DNA of 64,000 bases from Aliishimia sp963721175 (lineage in GTDB: Bacteria; Pseudomonadota; Alphaproteobacteria; Rhodobacterales; Rhodobacteraceae). A model generated the notes under the pieces. That model was not told the origin of the DNA. It worked only from the letters and a program-made list of their open reading frames with translations, and did no database searches. The stretch covers positions 169,952-233,951 of the forward strand of contig CAVRIG010000017.1 of assembly GCA_963721175.1 (NCBI GenBank), read 5' to 3'. Each line of letters opens with the position of its first letter. Position 1 is the stretch's first letter. The position numbers and the translations under genes are program-made. This document shows, piece by piece, positions 19,301 through 31,143 of the stretch.

Positions 19301-22300
19301 CGCCGCTCCGAAGGTCTGGTTCGGGTCGAAGGGATTGGCAGGGCTCGACTGATGCTCGGGCGGCGTGTACTGCAGCTCTCCACTCGACGACGCGGTGTCG
19401 CCGGGCCGGATCAGCTTGGCCAGATCGAGAAGATACTGCCCGGTGATCGGATTGTAGAGCACCGTGCCCGGTGTCGTGCTCGACAGCGACGCGCCGGCGG
19501 GCAGGTCGATTGAGACGCTGAGGCTGCCCTGGACACCCCGCGGCAGGTTCAGAAGATCCTGAAGGCTGTTGTAGGCACCGCTCCGCGTCAGTTCGAGCGT
19601 GAGGTCAATGGCTTCATCCTCGTTGCCGCTGCCGGTAAGCGCCAGGACGGGCAGACCGATATCGCGCGCAGACCCCGGGGGAGAGCCGCCGCCACCACCG
19701 CTACCGCCGGGCGCGTCGAGGATCATCAGGGACAGATCCCGCTCGGTCACCGCGACGCCATCGAGCGCGTCGAGCACGGCAAGCCGCTGCTCCGGCGAGA
19801 GACCGCGCAGGCTGGGGATGCGCGCATCGTCCTCCTGAACGATCACGGCGATGGAGAGATCGTGGTAGGCGACCTTCTGGCCGCTCGCGTCGGCTGCGCT
19901 GATCCGCAGCGAGCCGAGTTGGCTGGCCGTCACGAGGTAGGAGTGGCCGGTGGTGTCCGCCGGGCTGGCACCAATCACCTGCACCGACGGATCGAAGCCG
20001 GAAATCAGGAAGTAGATGGTTTCCGAACCGTCCTGCTGACCGGGCGTGGGTGCGTTGGCTTCCGTGCGCTCGCCACCGAGCGGGTCGGCGGCAGTGAATA
20101 TGTTGTTGCCGCGTCCGGGCGGCAAACCGGATTTGAGGAACGCATCGGACACGCGCTGGTCGAGCGTGAAACTCGTGCCCTCGTACCCCGCATAGGCATA
20201 GACTCGGGCGCTGTTGAGCGTTCCGGTATCATCGCCGGCGCCCGGCTGCAGATCGCCGCCCGGTCGGAAGTCGGGATGGATCGCGGCAGCGTCGATTCCG
20301 CCCGCCACGTCCGCCGGATCCCGAACCTGCACGGACGCCGTGGGCCGGTCGGCGACACCGGTGACCCGGATGGTCAGCGTGCCGGTACCGGACAGCGTCT
20401 GGCTCGGGTCGATGTCCTCCTGGTACGTGACTTGGATCGGCAGTCGCAGATCGCGGTTGCTGTCCTCGGGCGGCAACACATGAAGGTTCGCGGCCGACAG
20501 GGGTGCCACGATCAGCGTGCCGGAGGCATCCGGGAAAAGCTCGTTCAGGTATGCACCGGGCGTGTTCGGATCCGCGACCGGCGCACCCTCGAAGAACCGT
20601 GGCGTGCGACCGTCCGCGTCTGGTCCGATGCCGAAAATCCTCAGGCTGTCGATCAGGCTCTCGGGCGAGCCGGGTGAATTGCCCGTATTGTCGATGATGT
20701 TGCCGTCGATGGTCACGGCGACGGCGACATCTTCGGCCGTGCTGAAGGTTTCCGACGGGTCACCGCCATCCGGTACCGGGTCGATGCGCGCGACGACGAT
20801 CTGTTTCGTGACGCGGGTCCCGCCGTCCCGCTCGGTGGTGACGACATCGAAGGCCAGCGGGATGTCGCCCGCGAAATGGCGGTCGATGCCGCGCAGCTCC
20901 AGGCTTGTCCAGAGGGGGTTTGCCGGGTCCGGACCGACACCGATGCTCCAGTCGTTGGTCCCGTTCGCATTGATCGCATGCAGGGCCACTGGAACCTTCG
21001 GCCCGCCCGGTGCATCCGGATCCTTGGCATAGGGCACGAAGCCCGGGTCGAGGTTGCGCAGCAGAACCGCCGTGATCGTCTCGGAGCCGTCGGTATCCGG
21101 GATGAAGGGGAAGATGGCGGTCTGGAATATTCCGCCGGCGGCATCCACCACGTTCTCGCGCCCCGGCTCGATCGGCGGAATGGTAACGAAATTGTTGACC
21201 GGGTCGACATCCACATTCAGCGTGACATCCGAGCTCTCGATGTCCGTCGTGGCGGTGTTGGTATCGCGCGTGTTCAGTGTCGCCTTCAGGTCGCCGCCGA
21301 AGAATAGGCCGCCGGTCGACAGGCCCGGATCGGAGGCGGGATTGGCGTAATCCCCGCCAGGGCTGACGTCGTAATCCTCGTAAAGCCCGGGCTGCAGCCG
21401 GACGGACGCATTGAATTCGGTGGTTCCGGGCACGAAGAACACGGTCAGTGTACCGGTCGAGATATCGTAGATTGCGACGTTGACCTTGGACCATTCCGCA
21501 GCCCCGATCGCGGCGGAGCCGTCGGCGGTGAAGAACGCGTTCCGCGCGACAAGGCTGCCGGTGACGTCATCGGCGATCCAGTGGGACGGCACGTTGTCGA
21601 TCGTGAGCGATTCGAGATCTTCGGAGCCGTCCGTGTCGGGCGTTTCGAGGTCGAGTTCGAGAAACAGCGAGACCTGCCCGGGCCCGGAGCCGTCATCGGT
21701 GCTTTCGAGCAGCGTCAGGATGTTGCCGACGGTGGAGCTGCCGTCCGCGACCGTGCCCTCGATCCGCTTCGGGCTGGCGCTCTTGACCGCGCCGGGATCG
21801 CGGACGAAGGCGGCAAACGTCATGTCCGCCTCCGCGACGGGCCGGACCGTGATCTGCGTCTCGAAGGTTCGGCTGGCGAAGTTGTCGGATGTGTCCGCCT
21901 CGCTGTCGCCGGTCCGGGTCTCGGACCAGAATACCTCGCCCTCGTTTTCGATGATGCCGCTGAAGCGCTGCGCCACGTTGACCCGCAGCTGCTGAAGGGC
22001 GGCGGCGAAATCGCTCGACGTGACACCGGCTGCAGGGGTCAGCGTGTATTCGAGCGTATCTGCCGTGCGCGCCGTTTCGACCAGAGTCACTTTCGAGGAC
22101 AGCCCGCCGCCGATCTCAAGGCGCACGTCGCCGGAGTGCGACGCATCGGTCAGGTCGAAACCGGTCGTCGCAGTCGTGACCGACAGTGTCAGATCGAGCC
22201 GGTCGAAGGTTTCCGATCCGTCTGCGTCCTTCAGGGACAGCGTGTCGATCCGCAGCCGGCCGACGCGTCGCCCGTTGGTGTTTTCATCGACGGCAGTGTC

Positions 22301-25300
22301 CCGCACGGTGAGGTTGATGCCGTCGACGACCGCATCGAGGTCCACATTCGTCGTGTCGCTTGCGGTGACGGTGCTCGACGGCAGCCCGGTGGCAGTGTCG
22401 ACCGACGTGACGGTGGCGCGCAGATCGGCGCCGCGCAGCGTCTCCACGTCACGGTCGCTGTTGGGCGACGGCGTCACGCGTAGGAGTGCATCCACGGACG
22501 TGACACCGGATCTGAGCGTGATCGTCAGCGTATTGCCGGTCAGGATCGCGGTGGTGATCTCGGAGAGCCCGTTCTCGAACCGCGTCAGGACGGTGCCCTG
22601 CGGTAGCCAGCCGGTGGGCAAGTTCTCCACGACGATCTTTGTCAGCGCCTCGCTGCCGTCGACATTGTCGGGGGTCGAGGCCGAAATCTTCAGCCGGAAA
22701 CTGGTATCCTCCTTGACGCTGAACTGGTCCGGGGCGACCTCCGTCACCTGCGGCTGCGTGCTGTCGACGGAGAGCGCGATCACGGGCTCCGCCTCTGGCG
22801 CCACCGGCACGTTGAAGGCCGCGCTGACGGGGCCGCCTTCGTTCGTCGTCGCGGTGAGCGTGCCGGAGAGGATGCCCGAGTAATGGACAGGCAGGCCGGT
22901 GATCGCAAGGTTCGGCAGGTCCGCTGGCGCGATGGTGAGCGATGGATTCCCAGGGTTGAGCACATACGTTCTGGTGCCATCGCTCAGCGTGACATTGCCG
23001 GCGCTGGGCAAGCCCGTGAAGCTGACGGTGACCGTGCCGAAGGCCTCGGAACCGTCGGTGTCCGTGATGACCGCATCGAGGCCCAAGGCTATAGGCGCTG
23101 CCTGGTCCTCGGTGGCGTTGACAGTCGCGGCGGTGAGCGCGATGTCCGCCTCTGCCGTGACCGTGACGCCGAAACTGCCGCTGACGCTGCCGCCCTCGTC
23201 GGTCGTGAAGGTCGCGTTGCCGACGATCGCCGATCCCGGGCTTTGGGTCGAGAATTCGTCGGGCAGCCGGAAGACAAGGCTTTGATACTGCGCCAGCGTT
23301 AGTCCGGTGGCGGTGAAGGCGGATCCAGAGATGGGCGCGAAGCTGCTCCCGCCGTCTTGTGAAACCAGAGTGCCGGCGGGCAGGCCGGAGACGGAGATCG
23401 TGATCGCCGAGATGCGTTCGGAACCGTCCGCATCGGTCGGCGCCGCGAGCAATGCATCCCGCGGAGCGAAAGTCACTGGCGCCGTGGTCGTGGTGTCGCC
23501 ATCGGCATTCGATGGCCGGTCGTTTTCCGACAGCACGAAATCGATGTCCCGTATCAGGGCCACGTCGCCCTCGGCGCTGACGGTAACCGTGAAGGTCTCC
23601 GTGGCCACGCCCGTCGCGATGCCATTCACGACCGCGGCCTCGTCCGTGGTGACGGTGACGCTACCGGTGAGGCTAGGTCCGGGGTTATCGGTCGAGAAAT
23701 CGGTGGGAAGCTCGATCACGAGCGCATCGTACTGAGCCGGGGTGAGCGTGGCCGCGTAGGTCACGGTCGGCTGGCCGGGTGGAGTCGCCACCGTCGTGAA
23801 CGTCGCGCCATTATCGGTGGACACGCGCGTTCCGGCAGGAAGCCCCCCGAGCGACACGGCATAACTTGCCAGCGATTCCGAGCCGTCGGTGTCTGTCGCC
23901 ACGCCGAAGATGGCGTCGGCTGGTTTGAACGTAATCGGCGCATCGGTTTCGGTCAGCGCAATCGCGCCAGTCCCCTGGAACTCGACATCGCCCTCGGCGC
24001 TCACCACGAAGGGGATGCTGGCCGTGTTGGTGCCGTCGGTGCTCACCACCTCGATCGTCCCGATCAAGCTTTGGGCCGGGCTTTGGGTGGAATAGTCGTC
24101 GGGCAGGATCAGCCGGAGATCGGCGGGGTTCTCGGGGCTCGTCCCCGCCACGTAGAGGTATGAGAGATCCAGCGTCCCGCCGTTCGGCGTGAGGAACTGA
24201 TTGTAGGCGTTGCCGCTGCCATCGACCAGTTGCGTCCCTGCGGGCAACCCGGCGAGATCGAAGCTGACCGAGATCAACGCTTCGCTCGGATCGGCGATGG
24301 TGACGCTGATGAAATCCGAGAGCAACACCTCGAGTCCGTCCGTCGCGGGGCTCGGATCGTTCTCGGTCACGAGGATACTGCCGTCGATCGCGATATCGGG
24401 GACCGGGCTGACCACGACATTCTGCTGCGCGGTCTCCGTCCCCTCCGGCGTTTCGACCGTTATCAGCAGACCCACCGTGCCCGAGTAGTTGCCGGGCAAC
24501 CCCAGTTGCAGGTCGTTCGCTTCGGCGACCGTGCCGGTCCACCGATTGCCGGTGATCGGCGTGCCGGTCCCGTTGACCTGCGCAATCGCGCCTGTCGGAA
24601 GGTCGGTGAAGTCGATCGTGACGGTTGCCGCATCCTCGGACCCGTCACGGTCGGTGATCGCGACATCGAGCGCCAGATCGACCAGAACACCCTGATCCGA
24701 ATTCGGGGTGCCGCCGTCCTCCTGGACCTGAACGACGGGTGGCACGGTGAGGTCGATGTCCTCGCTGAACTCCACGATGAATTCGACGCCGCGGGTCTGG
24801 TCGCCGCCCTCGTCGGTCGTGGCGCGCAGGGTTCCGTTCAGCGGGACATTGGGGTTCGTCGTCGAGTAATCCGCGGGCAGACGGATCACGACGTCCTCGT
24901 ATTCCGCAAGAGTCCCCGCGAAGCGGAGCGTGGTGCCGGCAAGTGGAGCGAAGACAGCGCCACCGTCCAGAGAGATCTCGGTTCCCGCGGGCAGGTCGGG
25001 CAGGATGAACTCGACCAGGTCCACCCTCTCGGATCCATCCGCATCGGTCTGCTGCGGCACAAGCACGTCAGAGGGCACAAGGTCGATGGGTGCGTCCGTT
25101 TCCAGCACGGAGATCGTGCCGGGTCCGGCGAATTCGAGGTCCTCCGTCGCATCGATCGTCACGCCGACATTGGCGATGCTGGCCCCTTCGTTCGACGTGA
25201 CCGTCAATGTCCCCGATATCGGCCCGCGCCCGTCGCTGCGGCTTTCGGTCGAGAAATCCGCCGGGAAGGTGAGGGTCAGCGCCGCGTACTCCAACGGGCT

Positions 25301-27208
25301 TCCTGTGAAGGAGAAATCGCCGCTGGTTGCGTCATATGCGACGCTGGCCGCCGGAACGCCGGAAAAGACCATGCCCGCCGGCAGATTGGCCAGCGTCAGA
25401 GCAAATCGGGTGATCACCTCGGAGCCGTCGCCGTCGGATTGCTGCGCCGTCCACACGCTTGCAGGCGCCAGCGACACCGGGCCGTCGGTTTCGGTCAGCA
25501 CCGGATTGACGATGGCGATATCGACGTCAGCCGCGGGTGCGACCGCCACGGTCTGCGAGGTGCTGGCGCTGCCCTCGGGAGAGGTTGCGACGATCGTGAC
25601 GCCTATGCTGCCCGAGAAGTCACCCGGAAGCCCGAGCGAAAGTCCCTGCGCCTGCGCGATCGTGCCGGTCCACGTGTCGTTCAGGATCGGCGTGTCCGTG
25701 CCGTCCACCCGCGCGTAGGCGCCGGCCGGCAGATCGGTGAAGGTCAGGGAGACGGTCGTCGCGTCTTCGGAACCGTCCTGGTCCGAGATCGCCACGGCGA
25801 TCTCGAGATCGGCGATCGCTCCGCTGCCGTCGCCGGAGAGCGAATCCTCGAATGCCGAAACGGTGACCGGCGCGGAGACGGCGAGGTCCGGCGTCGCCGC
25901 GATCTCGATCGAGACAGGCACCGACGCCTGTCCTCCTTCGTCCGTCACGGCCGACAGTCTGCCGGTGATGCGGGTCGCGGGATTCTCCGTCGAGAAATCG
26001 GCCGGAAAGGACAGGATCAGGTCATCGTATTCGGTGGGCGTCAGGACAAGATCGAGCGCGCTCGACGTGACCGGCGAGAAAGTCGCGCCGCCATCGATCG
26101 ACACCAGTGCACCGCCCGGCAGGCCGGTCAGGTTCAAGACGATCCGGGTGACGCTTTCGGAACCGTCGGCATCGGTCGTTTGCGGCGCATAGGTATCCGC
26201 GAGACGCACCAGGACCGGCGCGTCCGTCTCAACTGCCTGCGCGGGACCGGTCCCCGCGATCTCGACATCGCCCTCCACCGCGATAGTGACGGGGACGGTC
26301 ACCGGCGCGGCATCGCCGAAGTTGGAGGTGGCGGTGACCGTCGCCTCGATCGCCAGACCCACGAGGTCCGACCGCTGCTCGGTCGAAAAGTCGGGCGGAA
26401 AGGTGACGACGAGCGCTTCGTAGGCCGCCAGCGGTCCGGAGAAGGCCAAGGACAAAGATCCGTTCGCCGCCGTGGTCAGTGTCCCGGCAGACGCGAGTGT
26501 TCCAAATGGCAGGCCGGTCAAGACAAGGCCGACCTGCGTCACCGTCTCGCCGGTGCCGACGTCCGGGATCACGGGCAGGAGAAAACTCGCGGGCAGGAAG
26601 AAAAGCCCGGCATCCGTCTCGAACAGCGCGGCCGTCCCGAGAGCCGACACCTCGATGGCCGGGGGCGGGGTGGCACCGTCGAGGTCGAAACCGGCATCTT
26701 CTTCCACATTGGTTCCGAACCCGTATTCAGTGTAGAGCAAAAGCGGGCTGATCTCCAAGCCGATCAGCGGGTCGATCAGGTTTCGCGCCGCGATGTCGAT
26801 TGATTCGAGCGGCGCCGGCGGGGCAAAGCCCACGACATCCTCGAAGAGCGCCTGGAGGTCGTCTCCGATCTCCAGTTCCCCGCTTTCCCCCAGCGGACGT
26901 TCGAGCGCCAGCGTCTGCACCGGCTGCAGCGGCACCCTGGTGCCATCGACCGTCAACACGAAACCGTTTTCCATGCCGTTCAGCAGCACCACCGCAGTGC
27001 CGTCCGGCTGAAGCAGGATCAGATCCTCGCCAAGGGAGATCGCGAGGTCGGTCACGGTGCCCGCGGGCAGATCCGGAACCGGGCGCTCGTCCGTGTCCAC
27101 GACCAGGATACCCTCTTGCGGCTCCCCGCCCATGGCACGGATCAGCCGTTCGGGCAGGCTTTCGAACATGGCTTGCATGGAAGCGGGTGACTCGGTCTCG
27201 GTTGTCAT
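16354..27208 (-). CDS. Giant repetitive RTX-ended adhesin, type I secretion substrate (one frameshift)
   Basis: This secreted surface protein has about 3,600 residues. The ATG at 27208 (MTTETESPASMQAMFESLPE) is preceded by AAAGGCG. The N-terminal ~150 residues (LILLQPDGTAVVLLNGMENG) resemble the intracellular or retained prefix of Bap/LapA-type adhesins; I see no obvious LapG di-alanine cleavage site. The centre is a long series of cadherin/Ig-like modules. At least fifteen contain a DGSE motif (usually DADGSE or DTDGSE), and many end in a (F/Y)ST block after a proline. One glycine linker (GGSGGGGGSPPGSA) occurs mid-protein. The C-terminus has RTX nonapeptides (GGPGNDWLRGGDGADTLTGG) and an aromatic-poor secretion tail ending QQTALV. 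A one-base slip at a GGGG run near 17828 separates the last ~490 residues. The neighbouring TolC-ABC-HlyD set must be its exporter. Confidence 0.88.
17700..26450 (-). repeat. Tandem cadherin/Ig-like modules of the adhesin
   Basis: Degenerate modules of roughly 90-125 residues are repeated through the body of the adhesin. Shared landmarks are an acidic DxDGSE near the module start, LPAG followed by a short hairpin, and LPxDFSTxxP or LPGxYSG near the end. The acidic motifs suit calcium binding at module boundaries (inference). Limits are approximate because units diverge. Confidence 0.7.
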
Positions 27209-27750
27209 TGGTTCGCCTTTAGTGAGGGCCAACCGCATCCTTTGCAAATTGACCAAAAATTTTCAGCAAATTGCATTCATTTGGTTAATACTTTGGAAAC
27301 AGGATCGGGTTGACGGTGCCCTGCTCAGAAGTTGTTCACGAGCCTTTTCGGGCGTCGGCTCGGTACCCTACGGCCACGTGACCCGCCTGCAGCGCCGCCC
27401 CTCTCGGCCCGGGGGGACGGCGCGAAAGATCCCGGAATCGCGCGAGATCGGCAGTGCAGGCAACACGGGAGGGTATGGCGTGAAGATGGTGGGCGACCCT
27501 GGATCGCCTGCCAGACCGATAAACCATTGAAATGGCTGCAACCGCTCGGCGGGCTGATTGCAGTTTGTCCCACCTTTCTGCCCCTCATCGTGTACAAACT
27601 CAAGAAGTTTGCCAGTTTGGACGTGAGGCCAGCTTTCAGGGAAGCCATCTCGATTTCGCTCCACATGGTTCAGTGGCACCAATTCGCCCGAGCATCCCCG
27701 CAGGTCCATGTAAATGGAAACGCAGAGCAAAGATGCGAAAAGGCTACCTA
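27209..27750. other. Intergenic region: adhesin upstream region and left edge of the island
   Basis: I see no convincing gene. The first ~90 bases (27209-27300) are AT-rich and should hold the adhesin promoter, reading leftward. A copy of the tRNA-Tyr 3' end at 27486-27503 marks the distal border of the island. From there to 27750 only short, unlikely open frames occur. Confidence 0.5.
27486..27503. repeat. Distal attachment-site repeat of the tRNA-Tyr island
   Basis: The 18 bases ATGGTGGGCGACCCTGGA are identical to 38436-38453, which is the 3' end (CCA and acceptor/T-stem side) of the minus-strand tRNA-Tyr gene. This is the arrangement left when an integrase recombines into a tRNA 3' end: the intact tRNA at one border and a partial copy at the other. 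Confidence 0.8.
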
Positions 27751-28781
27751 AAGCGTTTCGAGACCAGTTAGAGACATATCCGGCAGCCCAAAAATGGTTC
27801 CAGCATTCCCGTGTCGAAATACATGTCGCAGAGTTCACCGATTACTTCGGAGACGGCAGTGTAGGATCGTCTTGAGTTTCTAGAAGGTCTGTTCGATAGG
27901 GTTCAGGTCCGCGGAGCAGGGCGGCAGGTGCAGGAACCAGCGGCCGTGCGCCTTGAGCGCGGCATCGCTTCCCTGTTGAAGTGGGTGGCAAGGTTGTCCG
28001 GTAGCGCTGCGGTACCGGGCGGGACCTCCGGGATCAGGACTTCGCGCACATAGGTGGCAAAGGCAGGACCGTCCATCGCTTTCTTGAACACCCAGAGCGC
28101 AATGAGGGCATCCTTTGTCAGGCCTGCGATGAGGGTCTGCACGTCCCAACTCTGAAACGGTGCGTCCATATGCAATTGTTCGCCGCGCCTGGCGGCCCAT
28201 CTACGCAACCGTGTCAGGTTCCTCCCCACAGCGGTTTCACCCGGGAAGACCACGCGATCTGGCATCCGGGACATGGGTGGTAGGCGATGTGCATATCAAC
28301 CTTTGCGCTGCCGCCTCACCTCGGCGCGGCGCCGCTCGGCAGCAACCAACGACTTTTTGCGTGAAACCAAGACGTCTCAAAAGCTGCGCGATCGCAGAAT
28401 GATGCACGACCACATCCGCCGAATCCGAAAGCGCGTCGAGCAACACAAAAAGAGGGATGTCCGGGTCTTGCATGACCAGTTCTTCGAAGAGCCCGACATG
28501 CCAGGCAAGCTTTCTCGTCCTGCTTGGACGCCTCGTTGGTGCCGGCTTGGCGACCCCAGCGGTCCGGATTTGTCTGCTTCAACGGGCGCCAGTCGCAGCC
28601 GATATCTGCAACCGCCGCGCCTTCTCTCTCCCCGTCAATCTGTTCGATAACAAACGCGCTAAACGAGCACGAAGTTCGGCCGGCAGAGGTGCAGGCATTA
28701 AGTGATCTTCTCCGAAATGGGATGAATAACAAAACAAGCTTCAAGGGGATCCATATAATTTACTGCCTTCCGTAAACGCTT
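27751..28781 (-). mobile_element. Degenerate IS630-family element
   Basis: The ends AAGCGTTT (27751-27758) and AAACGCTT (28774-28781) form a short inverted repeat flanked on both sides by TA, the IS630 target. The interior encodes a broken IS630-type transposase. At about 1,030 bases the length fits the family. Confidence 0.65.
27780..28710 (-). pseudogene. IS630-family transposase relic
   Basis: Fragments in several minus-strand frames line up as one transposase. They are a helix-turn-helix part (ELVMQDPDIPLFVLLDALSD, then VVHHSAIAQLLRRLGFTQK), a DDE core (RRGEQLHMDAPFQSW, FKKAMDGPAFATYVREVLIP) and the catalytic SADLNPIEQTF. The tail IGELCDMY...WNHFWAAGYVSN is typical of IS630. A TAG follows the catalytic LNPIEQTF in frame, and at least three other frame changes occur. 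The number of lesions, including a nonsense codon, makes true decay more likely here than sequence error alone. Confidence 0.75.
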
Positions 28782-28908
28782 TATTGAGTGGGCTCTTTGC
28801 CAGCCAATGCAGAGCATGAACACGAGATCCCGGTTGTCGTTAAATTATGCAGATCAAAGGTCGGATCTTGTCGGTGGCATGCGAAAGACTTTTGCTGACG
28901 GGCGCTTT

Positions 28909-29664
28909 TCATATGGCCTGAAAAAGCGCCACGACCTGCTTCGTCTGGAGTACCTCCTCGAGATAAACGTCCAGAAGCATCTCGGGCGGATTGCGATCTG
29001 ATTTTTCCTTGTAGGTTCGAATGGTTCTGAAGCCGCAGTTCTCGATCCTCGAAACCATTTGGTCCGCCGTCATCATGTTCAGCGTTGCGTACATGGCCCA
29101 CAGGGCGCTCTCGGTCGTCTCGTCGAGGCGACTGAGTGCGTGCTGGATGTGGCTAATCTGCGACGTCAGATGTTCCCAGTTCGTCCAACCCAAAGCCCAG
29201 AGATGGCCACCGTCCTCGCTGTAGTAGAGTGGCGCCACCTGAAAGAAGAAGTGCCCGCCAGGCCGCAGAACAGATCTCAAGTTCCGGACGACATCATCAA
29301 AGATCCTCTGGTCGACATGTTCGAGCGTTGACCACGAAAAGATCACGTCGAACTCTCCCGTCAGTTCTTCGTTCGGTCTGATTTCCCGGAAAGAAAGCGC
29401 GTCGATGTTGGCGGTCGGCGCGTAAGTCTTCAGGATCTCCGGGCAATCGAGATGCTCGTCGTTGATGTCGACACCGAGCACGCTCCCTGCTTCGAAACGG
29501 GCGCAAACAGCGGCAGCCTGCACTCCCTCGCCGCAACCGAAATCCAGAACTCGTTTGCCCTTGAGACCGCCATGGCTTTCAAGCCAGTCAGAAACGACGC
29601 CGGCCGCCATGAAGTATTTGGATTCGAAAACTTCCTTCGTCGGGATGTGGGGCGTGCGCGTCAT
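28909..29664 (-). CDS. Class I SAM-dependent methyltransferase
   Basis: This is a 251-residue protein from MTRTPHIPTKEVFESKYFMA; the ATG at 29664 has AGGA upstream, and an in-frame ATG nine codons earlier lacks a site. The Rossmann methyltransferase core shows motif I RVLDFGCGEGVQAAAV, the acidic end of strand 2 VLGVDIND, motif IV DVIFSWSTLEHVDQ and LRPGGHFFFQVAP. The type resembles Methyltransf_11/25 enzymes that act on lipids, sugars or small molecules. It belongs to the island cargo together with FkbM-type and other methyltransferases and glycosyltransferases, so a role in decorating a surface glycan is plausible but inferred. The frame is intact. Confidence 0.8.
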   Translation of the reverse strand: MTRTPHIPTKEVFESKYFMAAGVVSDWLESHGGLKGKRVLDFGCGEGVQAAAVCARFEAGSVLGVDINDEHLDCPEILKTYAPTANIDALSFREIRPNEELTGEFDVIFSWSTLEHVDQRIFDDVVRNLRSVLRPGGHFFFQVAPLYYSEDGGHLWALGWTNWEHLTSQISHIQHALSRLDETTESALWAMYATLNMMTADQMVSRIENCGFRTIRTYKEKSDRNPPEMLLDVYLEEVLQTKQVVALFQAI

Positions 29665-29855
29665 GTCGGTTTCCTGCTCTGGGCCTGCCATGGCTGTCGA
29701 TCCGCGCGGGTTCGACGCCGTTTTTCACAGAATTCTTAGCGGCTCAAGGATCAATGAGTCCATGCCCGTTGACCAACTCGCACCGGCGACAACTACCAGC
29801 GGACTCAACGTTCAATTTCATGCCTGCAGTCTTTGCCCGTTTGCGCAAGTTCACT

Positions 29856-30837
29856 ATGGTCTCGAACAACGAGGCAATCATCAACCAGTCTCCTGTCACG
29901 TGCAGCGACGAAACTCCGGGAAAAAAACGCATGGTCGAAGTCAACACTCTTTACGGGCTCATTTCCGTGCCCGATTGGCCAACCGATCTCATCGTTCGCG
30001 CGCTTGAGGCGTTCGGGGAGTGGGCGCCGGTCGAGCAGCGCCTGTTTTCATCCTTGATTCGCGAACATGATCGGGTCTGGGACGGCGGAGCCTTCCTCGG
30101 AACGTTTGGGCTCGGGGCAGTTCAGTTCGCTGCAAGCGCGGGTCGGCGGCCGGACTTCCTTCTCGCGATCGAACCCGGGCGCTCCATTGCGCCCCATCTC
30201 GGTCTGAACCTCCAACGCAACAGTCCTTGCTCCTGGGATGTCTCGCCTTATGCGATCAGCATGGAGGAACAAATTCTCTATCCTGCCAACGATTCCGGCG
30301 AAAACCATGGCGCGCTGTCCTACGCGTCAGGAATCGGTGAAACGGCTGAATCGCAGGATCAGTCCAGACGTTGGCTCTGGCGTGGAGGGCAGACCGTTGT
30401 CTCGCCTGCGCGAGCAGCTTGGGCGACTACGACTGCCTGAAGCTGGATGTCGAGGGCATGGAGTTCGATGCTCTCCGCAGCGATTTTGACTATCTGAAGG
30501 AACACAAGCCCGTCATCTGGGTCGAATGCAACGAGAGCCATACAAGCTTGAAGGTTCTGGAAGCAATGATCGCACTCGGGTACGAACCAATATACGTTGC
30601 ATTTCCGGCATTTCGATCGGACAATTTCAACGGCAATTCGGAGAAGTTTTTTCCCATGGCCTATGAGGCAGCGCTCGTTGGCGCTTCGCCGGACAGGCTG
30701 GACGCGCTGGTGGCTGCAATTGACCCTCTGAGATCATCGCCGTCCCTGTGCAAGATCCATGGGACCTGCGCAAGGCCATGTGGACAACTCCGCGATGGGC
30801 GCAAGAAGACTGGGTTAGCCTCAGCCGCCGGAGTTAA
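29856..30837 (+). CDS. FkbM-family methyltransferase (frameshifted)
   Basis: The reconstructed protein is about 325 residues. The N-terminal part carries a class I methyltransferase glycine loop (RVWDGGAFLGTFGLGAVQFA). The C-terminal part shows the FkbM hallmark DYDCLKLDVEGMEFDALRSD followed by KPVIWVECNE. Frame changes occur near 30330, 30425 and 30735. The last slip restores a sensible tail (DPWDLRKAMWTTPRWAQEDW) ending at 30837. FkbM enzymes O-methylate sugars and polyketides; here the glycosyltransferase neighbours suggest a sugar target (inference). Start choice is uncertain: ATGs at 29754, 29820, 29856 and 29931 are all in frame. Confidence 0.7.
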
Positions 30838-31143
30838 TTGCGATGTTGGGCAGGATGGCCCGGAAAGAGGAACTCGGATGTTTCTTGACCCCATAGTACC
30901 ATTGACATGAGCCATCCTGCGTCCTAAGAGACACGACCTGATCAAATGGCGCGGCTTGTGGTGCCGTTTTCGACGATACCAAAGCTTCGCCGCGGCTGAG
31001 ACGCGATCATTGCCGGCACCGCAACCCAAAAGTACGGTTGCCAGAGGACGCTCCGGTCGGCACCCTGCCTCCAAACGTAGCGTACTCGGGGAATTCTGGA
31101 TTTTGCCGAAGTATGTGTAAACTAAAAGGTCGGAAAGCTTGTC
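30838..31143. other. Intergenic, no gene seen
   Basis: These 306 bases hold no convincing reading frame. The 3' end supplies AAAGGTCGGAAAGC, a probable ribosome site for the next gene. Confidence 0.4.

Noticed and set aside
24230..26803. 857-codon plus-strand frame opposite the adhesin
   Set aside because: It follows the repeat periodicity of the adhesin in antisense and is very Arg/Gly/Asp rich, so it is a shadow of the repeats.
16354..27208. CRISPR-like or recent tandem DNA repeat array suspected from repeated phrases
   Set aside because: Repetition is at protein level only, units are ~90-125 residues and strongly diverged; there are no short identical repeats with spacers.
27332..27751. 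Open frames just inside the left island border
   Set aside because: Several overlapping frames on both strands, none with recognisable domains or a ribosome site; only the tRNA-like repeat is supported here.
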